Positions 50,001 through 59,300 of a stretch of DNA of 64,000 nt are shown here, in pieces. The stretch is from Ectocarpus siliculosus. Lineage: Eukaryota; Sar; Phaeophyceae; Ectocarpales; Ectocarpaceae. The stretch's first letter is position 1; the number at the start of each line of letters is the position of its first letter. The translations under genes and the position numbers were made by a program. Location of the stretch: assembly GCA_000310025.1 (NCBI GenBank), contig FN649734.1, forward strand, positions 2,371,291-2,435,290, given 5' to 3'. Under the pieces are notes generated by a model. It searched no databases. It worked only from the letters and a program-made list of their open reading frames with translations, and was not told the origin of the DNA.

Positions 50001-51582
50001 CGTACGATCAATGTACCAGATGATCGATCGATGGGTGCAGATATGACATTGCTGTGCCTGGTGGTACTATGCAGAGAACGTTTCTATCACGCCACAACAC
50101 TCGGAAAAGCGGTCTACCAAGAGTGTGAGCTACGCATGTCTAGGTAGGTGGTCTAAATAGTGGTCGGTTGGGGGTTCGATTCTCTCTCCGGAGGTTTTGT
50201 TTCCCGGGATGCATTTCCACAACCTGTAGGTCGTGAGTAAACAATCTTCGGCTTCATGGGGGACGAGAGAAAGGGATGGCTGAACCCTTCTCGCGATAAA
50301 AACTAAGGCAAGCAAGCACCTCAAAAAACAATACAAAAATGAAAAAAGCTCCTGTGTGATCGTGACCCCGGTTGAAAAATACAGCTGGATCACTTACTTG
50401 ACGATAGATCCTCCGTAGTCTGGCCATCACTCTTGCTTTTTGACTACACTAGATTCTCCGCTCACCCCCAACGGCGTTTAGCACCCGCCGCTGCTTTTCT
50501 CATGTTGTTGTTGGGGAGAAACTTTGCATTACGTCGAAGGACTCCAGACTGGGTTTAACGAGATTTGAAGCCCAGAGCACAGGTAACGGTGTAGTGAACC
50601 CGGCCGTTCCGGGCTTTAGGATTGAACATAACCCAACGGACCACAATCGATCAGGCCCAAAACGCGTAACAGAATTTCAACCATAGGGATGGGGCATGTG
50701 GACAATCGATTCGTATCCTGCTGAATGCTCTATAGTATATTCCCTTTATTGAAAGACCCTGAGGCCATTGACCAAAAACACTACCCCAAAAGGGGCTAAA
50801 CTCACCCGGCTGCGAGCTACAGCAGTAGGTACAATATGGAGGTCAAAAGTAGCGCTTTATCGTTTGTATCTTGGCAGGACAAATAATCGAGCAAACGCAA
50901 CGTTTCACACCGCCGCTGTTTTCGAGCACTCACCGCCATCTGCATCTCTCCACTCACAATGTCTGCCTGCCCAAGAGCGCATCCCATATGGTAAGCTGGG
51001 AGTGGCGGTCGTGACGGAGTGCCACTTTCCACACACGCTGAACACATGAACAGACCACACGTTGCCACGCGTAAACACCTTACGAGGTAGGTACTTTGAC
51101 GTAAATAGTAGTAAATTTCGAACTTGAGATTCTACCATGTGCCCGTGTGCGCCAATCACCATTTGACGTGTTATACTGTGACAGGCACTGGAATGAACAG
51201 CGGCACCAAGCGTATGCATCTACAATACCTGCGTGGGTCCTGCCCGCAGTGAAGACGAAGCTCGAGACCCACATCAAGACACCCCGTCAACTCTCTTACC
51301 GTCTTCCAGAACAGCCACTCGTCGAACTGAATGCCTGCCAGCTTCTCCCTCCACCTTCCAGAGGGTATCTACAGCACATCGCTTGAACGTCCCCCCGCTC
51401 AGGCACAGCCCATCGGTGGGATCCTGGATGAAGAAAGGCTTGTTGTTGTTGCTGTTGTTGCCCTCACGTCCGTTCTCGAGATGGCTTGTTGCACTTGCCT
51501 CATTTTCACTTCCTCTGGTTGAGGTAAAGGTAAGCGCCAGAACCGAGAGACTGGCTACTCTATGCAGACGCCACCAAGTCAT
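41002..51582 (-). CDS. Secretory-pathway ricin-B-like lectin/ankyrin-repeat protein ending RDEL
   Basis: Complete 19-exon model, minus strand: 51582-51283, 49961-49867, 49500-49272, 48921-48745, 48477-48355, 47926-47753, 47518-47391, 46880-46784, 46482-46399, 46054-45974, 45509-45387, 45119-44970, 44526-44419, 44082-43996, 43103-42903, 42722-42546, 42046-41903, 41672-41586, 41205-41002. All junctions are GT-AG and every phase agrees; 922 residues. N-terminus: signal peptide (MTWWRLHRVASLSVLALTFT), then a beta-trefoil, ricin-B-like region at about 48-208 (FFIQDPTDGLCL, LCLDRKSC, CDHCGAKGWDIV). From about 225 to 830 follow some fifteen ankyrin repeats (GADVSVTDKDGVTTLMSAAS and relatives), mostly one per exon. 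The last residues are GDRDEL, an ER-retrieval-type signal. Predicted location: ER lumen; partner unknown. The domain is a carbohydrate-binding fold, not a toxin chain. The start is set by the signal peptide; the gene is divergent from the UPRTase. Confidence 0.93.
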
Positions 51583-52869
51583 GCCTCTCCGCCGCCCCCT
51601 CGCAAGAGTCGGCCATCGTGAGGGTGAAGCCATCACGCTAGAGAGGGCAAGCAATGTGTGTGCATGACTGCCCTGCCTACTACGATATTGATATTTAGAC
51701 TTGAACACAACGGCGGAGCTCCTCCCTCTGTTAGTTCTCGGTGCGTCGCCCCCCTCTTGCGGTGTAACCACTTGGCTGCTTGCCTGCAGGGCAGCCCCAT
51801 AAGGACCCCACACAAGTACGAGGTACGTCGCACACCAGCCGTATATCTTGGATCTAGCGGAAGAAGCAATGGGCGAATCTGATTGTCCTCAAGCGCTGGT
51901 CTCTCAGCATCCGGTAGGTTTGGACTCTTGCAGTCCTGCCTCTTTTTGTTCTGCAGCCGTCGTTCCGCGCACCCCTGCTTGCTGTGCAACGTGAAACCGC
52001 GCGACCTGACAGGCTATCATCAAGCGCATCGATATTGCTGTTGTGGGGTTATGTGTTCGTGCATATGCAGTTTGTCCAAGTTAACGGATGTAAGCAAGCA
52101 AAGATCCTGCAGCGTGCTGGGTCAAAACTCCTGGCAGCACCAATCGTGTTTTTCACATTGCTTGCTACATGTATGCGCATCCTGTCATATGTGCATATGT
52201 GCTGGTCGGCCGCGATCTTCTTTGTGAGTGTTCATATGCATATCTTGACAAAAGATATTTAGTTTGGTATCAGTCAAAATGAATGTGTGAGCTGATACAT
52301 AGAGGAATGCGGTCAGAAGGCGCCACCAGCCTAATGTCCTCTTGTTATGACCGAGGCCCATTCTTGTTTCGTCCGAGGGTAAATAAATTTAACAATTTAA
52401 CCCACCCGCGACTACTAACCTTACTGATGCTGTGTGTACTGCTTTAGGACCGTACCTGTGAGCACATGTTCATTCGGTCCACTTGTAATCTTCTCTTTCT
52501 TGAGCCAGAACTTCTTTACTGCCAGGCGTTCTGTAGTGTTACGCATACTACGCACCTAGGAAGTAACATCCACAGCAGTGATATCCTGTGGCACATATAC
52601 TAGTGTCCCGAAATGCGGTGCAGAGTACGCTACGTAGTAGTCCCAGGGGGCTGGGAGACTGGGAGATTGGGAAGACTTGATTGAGGTACACGAGCAGACG
52701 TGCCAGGACAGTCAACCCTGTGCCCCCCTCGCGGGATAGGATAGCGATCGTTTGCGTTTGTTAGACCGCATGCGTTAGACTACCACAGCCATTCCAGGAC
52801 GAGCGCTAGGATGGCGGCCTCTGCTCCGTGCTCGGTCTCCAAGTGCGTGGCCACTATGGCCAAATGCAG
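51583..52869. promoter_or_regulatory. Divergent intergenic region between lectin-ankyrin and UPRTase genes
   Basis: The two genes are transcribed away from each other here. The region must contain the lectin-ankyrin promoter and the unidentified 5' exon and promoter of the UPRTase. No clear core promoter motif or repeat could be supported. Confidence 0.4.
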
Positions 52870-55247
52870 GCACCAAACGTCTCACCCCTGGGATATTCAT
52901 TTGTTTGTCGGTGTCGAAGGTTCTCCAACACAAATTGGCTCTGATTCGGCGCCAAGAAGGAACCGCCAAGGACTTCCGGACGCTGTTTCGTGAGATTACC
53001 TTTTACTTAGGGTGAGCAGGGCTTGGTTTCCGTGGTTTTCTGACGTTTTCGACTGCTTTCACGGCTGCGTTCTCGCTCAGTACGTATACCGTAGGTGACG
53101 CAAGATACCACACCCACGGCAGATACCACACCCCTAACGAAAATGTACAGAAAGCCACACCCGTGTGTGTGTGTTTTTTTTTTTTTAGTGTTTCTTTTTT
53201 AACGCTGGAATAAGCACTGGTCACACCCCGTGATTTCCACACACCCTCGTAGCACCCCCCTGTAGGTTGGGTCGTGTGGGCGCACTTCATCCCACTGGTG
53301 CCATCATTGCACCCCATTTTTATCACACACCCTGTGGGGTGTAGTCCTGTGAGCGCAGTTTTATCATACGGGTGGTATCATGGGTCACCTACGGTAATTG
53401 CATGATTCCCCGCCCAAATGCGTATTTTGCAACACACCGGGATACCACACCCACCGGAGGACGTCACAGTACAGTCGAAACTGTTTTGGGCGCGCTGACT
53501 ACTCAAGTCGTGTTACCACCATCATCCGAGCGTATTGATGATCATGATATTTCCCCTTTTTTGTCGTCCATGTGCAGCTACGAAGCCACTGCGACCCTGA
53601 CGACGACGTCCATTTGCGTGAAAACAGACCGCACGGACCAGTGCCCCGCGAAAACGATCGCCGAGACGGTCGCCGTGGTGCCCATCCTAAGGCAAGCCCC
53701 GTCACCATTCACTTGCTCAACGATTCCTCCATGCTTGCTTGTCCTCTTGCATTATGAAACAACGCTCTGAGCGCACTGACTTGTACATCAGACTCGTAAG
53801 TACCATTGTGAGGTTTGGTGTGTATTGGCGCTTCGCGCGGGCGTTGCTGTTTGCTCTTTGTACAGTTTCCAACCTCTGCCAGATTATATCCTTCGTATGC
53901 CTAGTGTTGTCGAAGGCGTGCGTCAACACCATGTGGGTGGGGCGTTCTCGTAAAAGGCGCCTGGTACGCCGTCAACTTGATTGGGTTGGATTTCTCTCCT
54001 GCTTTGATCTGCCACGCAAATTTATTCAGGGGAGGACTGGGGATGACAGAAGCGCTTTTGGAGCTCTTGCCGGATTCCCCCGTCTACCATGTCGGCATGT
54101 ACCGCAACCCGGGGAGCAACATTCCTGTACAATACTACAATAGGCTACCGAAAGGACATCCCTCCGACGTCGCGCTGATTCTGGATCCTATCATCGCCTC
54201 ATGTGAGTTGCCCGTAAATGCCAAGAATTTTTCTTTTGAACATGGAAGACAAAGCAGTGTGTGGCCGAGTGTCGTAAAATCAAGAGCTTTTGGGCAGCCC
54301 GCAGCGTTCGCATGATGTCATCGTTCCAGAGCGTTCCTGTTTCTGCTTGTCGTTTTGATCTCTCCTTGTTCCTTCGTTCGTCCCACTACCTCCCACGAAC
54401 GTGCAGCTCGCACCATTAATGCCGTGGTGTCCATTGTGAAGAAGTGGGGAGCCAAGACGATCAAGGTGGGTGCCATTGCCAATAGGTACTGTTTGCCATC
54501 AGTGATGCGGTTGGTCGAGGTGCGCTCCTACATATACACTCCCGGTTTCGTAACTTGCCACTGGTGTGCCATAAGTCTGGTGGAGAGGACCCTTGGCCGG
54601 TTCAATGCCAGCTTGAATACGCTCTCCTATTCAACGCCTCTCCGATTTCTTCATTTGCCGTGCACTAGGTGGTGACCTTGGTTGCATCACGGAGCGGGTT
54701 GGAGGCTTTGAACAAAATGCACCCGGAGGTACAGGTTCATCTCGCCTCAATCGACGAGCTCGCACCGGTAAGAGAACAAGGGCCCCACACCCTGTCTTGC
54801 GCACTTTGCTTCTTCGGCGCCAAGTGACGGTTCGGTAAACCACAAATGGGCTTGGACTTCCTAGCAGCGTGACGCTTTGACAAACTTGCCCTCCCTTGCA
54901 TTTCTGACCTTCGATTCTCGCAAAGTGAGAGTTTTCACCTTCACCGGAACGGAACTTTGTCGTACAACGCTTATTAGTAGCATGCTGCTACACTACGGCT
55001 GTGTTCTCACAACTCTTGACTGTATGAGCATGGACGGTACAGACGACTTTGCTTCCAAGTCTTTCGTTCCTTGACAGAACAAAACGCCGTCCCATGTATA
55101 TCTGGATCATCCCTACAGAACGGTCAGGATCTCATCCCTGGGATCGGCGATGCTGGAGACCGCCTATACCTGGGGACGAACTCCCTGGAAACTGCTCCTC
55201 CGTCAGATGTTGAGGTCCCGACCAAGAAACCCAAGCAGTCAACGTAG
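52870..55247 (+). CDS. upp: Uracil phosphoribosyltransferase (5' exon not found)
   Basis: Six exons: 52870-53011 (start tentative, acceptor TGCAG), 53578-53691, 54030-54202, 54407-54465, 54669-54767, 55119-55247; about 237 residues, near normal UPRTase length. The enzyme makes UMP from uracil and PRPP in pyrimidine salvage. Seen: VLQHKLALIR and YEAT at the N-terminus, VVPIL-R-GGLGMTEALLELLP spanning exons 2-3, VQYYNRLP, DVALILDPIIAS, and the uracil-binding GIGDAGDRL near the end. The PRPP-loop region reads DPIIASSRT where the family usually has ATGGT, so catalysis is questionable. Intron 2 starts GC (AG|GCAAGC). Intron 1 carries a TA-flanked MITE. The ATG at 52811 is in another frame; the true start must lie in an upstream exon I could not find. 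Confidence 0.88.
53089..53394. mobile_element. TA-flanked MITE in UPRTase intron 1
   Basis: 306 bp with inverted ends of about 30 bases (outer end CCGTAGGTGAC, inner part GGTGGTATC/GATACCACACCC), flanked by TA at 53087-53088 and 53395-53396. The termini resemble those of the MITE at 10103 and 62513 (CCGTA...CAAGATA.CACACCC), so it belongs to a related family. It sits wholly within the first recognised intron. Confidence 0.8.
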
Positions 55248-56303
55248 TCTTTCGTTCGATTTGAGTTAGCTGACATGTCAGTTGTGCTTCTTTGAGAGAC
55301 GCGAGAGTTCTTGTCGACATTGAGCTTCGATGGCCCATTAGTATCTGACGCGAAAGCAACATGTTCGATTGGCCTGGGCCACGTGCTGCTGCTGTCTATC
55401 GCTAGAATAACTATAACTTGTATCAGGGAACACGCCTTCTCTGGAACGGCGGTCGTGTTCTACTGAGTGGTTCTCATTTGCACCCAATGAACAGTTTCCT
55501 CAGCATCTGGCTGGAACGGCAGCCGGCCCTGTTGCAGCGTACCAACGAGTGAGGACTGAGGATCTATTCCAGGCCAACGCCAACGAAATGGGGTGCAACA
55601 TGGAATCTCTCCCGCTGCTCCCGTGACGATATGGTAAAATTGTCGTGCCTCGTGCGGCGAGCAGAGCGCTTTTCACGTCACCCAACCTTGACCTCCAATT
55701 CGAGATAATAAGAGGAAAGAGCAGTCCAGTCCGACAAAATTGGTCAAAACTCCAACGATCTCATTCTGGCAGCCTCTTCCTTCACTTGACTATGAGCATG
55801 TGCTAACGCATTCGTGAATTGATTCAATGTTGTGTGCGCGTGTCCGGAGCGCCATATCAACGCATGACGACTTTGCCGCGGGCATGATGTGCTCGGCTGT
55901 AGCGTATGGAGAAAAGAACAAAGGCCTAGACACAACTTAGAAATTTTGTTTGAACGGGGAGCGCTCACTCACACGCTCCGATTCCACCGTCAGCCACGTT
56001 CGAAAGTAGCATAAAGCACAACTTCAATCAGAAAATCGTACCCAACGTTTGGCCACGTGATCGCCTAATCGCTATCTCCGCGGAATCGTGGAGCAAAGGT
56101 TTTTACCGCGGAACGCCTTGGTGAAGGCAAGAAGATGCCGCGCTCTCTGGCTCCAAACTCATTCACTCAATACAGAAAACTTCCGCCTAGACATTTTCCC
56201 CAAACGTCACCACTTTACACATTCAATTCAACCTCAAACGCAAAGACAGAACCACACGACGACACCACAATTTACATACACAATTGGCAAAAAAAGTCAA
56301 GAG
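55248..56303. other. Convergent intergenic region
   Basis: The region lies between the UPRTase stop (55247) and the stop of the minus-strand thioredoxin-like gene (56304). It probably holds both 3' UTRs. No coding exon, repeat or RNA gene could be supported. Confidence 0.45.
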
Positions 56304-59300
56304 TTACAGTCCATCCTCCGTCGGGAATTCGTCGAGCGTTGGCTGACTCGACTCAGCCATTTCTTGATTTGCTACCTTCTCCATGAGCCCCTTAGCAATG
56401 ACGGACTCGGCTGACCCAACCTCTCGGCCAGCTTGCGGCAACGAAGATGCAGCCACCTGGAAGGGGGGGTAGACGGGTACGTTGCGTGATGTGTAAAATT
56501 TTAAGACGGCGTTGGAGCACGTGCAAGTTTCTAGCTCTAGAGAACGTGTACCCGAGTCGCGAATTGTTGAAAAAAGGCTGGTAGCCGCAAACTGTGCGGG
56601 CTGAAGAAGAAGTCAAGTCTCACCGGCTTGTCGCTGTTTAATTCGTCCGCCAGCATCTCGATCATGCCAGATCCCTTTCCTAGCCGTGCTGATAAGGCTG
56701 GAACATCTTTGCAAAGCTGTATCTTGCGGGCTAGCTCTGGTGCTTTGCGGGGTCCACATGTAAAACTCGCTACTTGGCCGAGGGATCCGGCGTGCAGCTT
56801 GACCGTCGGCACTGCCCGAACGCCTAATACCTTCTTCAAGTCCGGAGACTGATGTACGTCGATCTGCGATGACAAGATGACAGGACAAAGGTCATGGCAA
56901 ATCAGGTTCAGAGAAACACATAGACAGCCATGCTGTTGCTGCTTGCGCACTTGTTCGCTTGCCAACTATTCCAATTGAACTAAACATCCCGGTTCGGAGA
57001 TACAATTGAGGTGTCTTCTACATCTGCTCATTCTCTTCCATTTTCTGCGCGCACGTCAAGCTCTCCTCAGCTATTCTCATGAAGCCGGGATCTCTCAGAG
57101 GCATTTCTCTGCCGAGCGCAGGCATTCGATATTGTCTCAAGGTTATTATCAGGAGAGGACTGCCTGTCTCCCCAACATAACAACTCAGCCAATTATTGGA
57201 ATTAGGTACGTCGCGATGAGTGTTTCTCACAAGCCTACGCCAGGCTCCTCGCCGTCCCCAGTGTCCCCGGGGCTCCGCGATGGTGTTTTTTCCCCAACCA
57301 TATATTTTTTTCTCACAGGTCAAACTGCAAGATAAAAAATCTCGGGCGGTGCCCCCGCCGACTGCTGTAAAATCTCAGTTGTCCCCTCCGGCGCTTAGCC
57401 CCAGGAGACACAAACCTCTAAATCTTTTTGGAGAAATCATACCAGCTTGAGCAACCCCGTCGATCAAAATGTGCCGCTTATCAGTTTTAAGCCTTGTAGC
57501 GCGAGATCAAGGTGCTGGCAGTTTTACGATTTGAACACAATCTTCGCGCCGAGATTTTTGTTGAACCAGCGCAGCAAAGAGTTCATCCGTTGCCGACAGC
57601 TACAGCACGCCACAAGCGACCACACTGCTCGAAACTGCCGGAGCCTACCGATACGGAGTGAGAGTGGCGTCGCATGACTTGACAGCAGCAGCAGACAACC
57701 AGAAACGATTCTAGATGTGTCCTCGTGAACTGTAGTAGTTGCACGAAGCAGACCGAAATTTGGTCAAAACGCCGGATCTTCTGGGTCCTTTGACGCGCCG
57801 CCGCCGTCCTCCACGTGTGTATGCCCGATCATCAAACGCGGATTGAACGCGAATGCAGCTGGTGCACCGGGTGTTCTTAAGGGCGCGGGGGGGATCGCAG
57901 TACCTCCTCTGAAAAATCCAGGAAACGCCTGCATATCTCGGTTTTCCAAATTCTAACTCCAGTACGAAACTACCATCGTAAATTAACCGCCCGCAGCGGT
58001 CGCTTGTGTACAATGTTAGTAGCTGAGGTTGTACCCCTTGCGATACACTACAGACTAGCGGTCCGCGATTTTCCAAACGATCCTTCTATCATCGAGTTCG
58101 GTGAGCTACAAGCTAGATTTTTGAAGCTGCTGTGCGGTCCAATTTTGAAACGCTTCAAGCACCTTTGCCTAAAGGCTGGACATGCATATACATGACCCTA
58201 GGCATTCAAATCGACAATGACAATGGCGACTAGCTGGATATGTGAGGGAAGAGCTGCGCTGAAGTTCGCGGCCCCATACACTCACACAGGCGGTGATTCG
58301 TGTTCACCGTGTGCTTGAAGCGTTTCAAAATTGGACCGCACAGCAGCTTCAAAAATCTAGCTTGTAGCTCACCGAACTCGATGATAGAAGGATCGTTTGG
58401 AAAATCGCGGACCGCTAGTCTGTAGTGTATCGCAAGGGGTACAACCTCAGCTACTAACATTGTACACAAGCGACCGCTGCGGGTGGTTAATTTACGATGG
58501 TAGTTTCGTACTGGAGTTAGACTTTGGAAAACCGAGATATGCAGGCGTTTCCTGTTTTTTTTAAGAGGAAGTACTGCGATCCCCCCCGCGCCCTTAAGCT
58601 GCAAAAACATGTAGAGGCTTTGGATTTGGCACATTCAACGTTTCGATCTACGTCGCAAAACTAAAAAGATGCTTTCGCGGATTTTTTTTCGCCCCCCCCC
58701 GTAAAAAGCTTAAGTGCTTGTGCAATCACTTCCTCTAAATTCAAGTTTATCGTTTTTGGTTCTGTGAAACGCCATCCCCTCTTTCCAACGCTCTATTTTT
58801 GCCGAGGAGCCTGGCGTAGCCTAAACAACCGCTAAGTAGGTACAGCAAGCAGTATGTCGCCAGCGTGGGTCGCGTTGGAAAACTATAAATCGTCTGGCGA
58901 CTCGGCCGGGAGTTGAGTTGCCTGCATCTCGTTCCGACGTACGTACATCCGCACAGTTTCGAGCTGGTCTAGCGCTTGTTCGAGAGCATTTGAGACTTCG
59001 AGACGAGGGACTGCGAACTATATATACACGTCGCGTTGAATGCATCTGCAGGAACGAAGATATGCATCGCAAAAGGAGTTTTTCTGTCCGATCGGAGTCA
59101 TACTATTTACTCTGGACGTTGATGTTTACAACTATCGTACGTTTCGGTAGATATATTTCGGACGCATCAGCCACAAGAGCAAAAAAAAAAGCGTAAGAAC
59201 CAGGTTCGTTATAAGCTGACACTCGTGAGATTTGGATCGACGATTCCACGTAAGAGTTGGACACGTACCCGATACAAGTACGTTTTACTACCAGAACGCG

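Noticed and set aside
50120-50195. tRNA or tRNA-derived SINE suggested by GGTTCGATTC at about 50171
   Set aside because: The B-box-like motif has no convincing A-box or cloverleaf at the right distance.
50930-51010. Possible extra lectin exon in intron 1 of the lectin-ankyrin gene (ends before a GTGAGT)
   Set aside because: Exons 1 and 2 already join in phase and read continuously through the conserved DGLCLDRKSC; inserting this stretch breaks the domain.
51274-51813. Start of the lectin-ankyrin gene further upstream (up to 51813)
   Set aside because: The ATG at 51582 opens a proper signal peptide; the upstream residues are basic and low in hydrophobicity and would bury it.
52811-52990. ATG at 52811 as the UPRTase start
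   Set aside because: It lies in a different frame from VLQHKLALIR; no in-frame ATG exists after the stop at 52775-52777.
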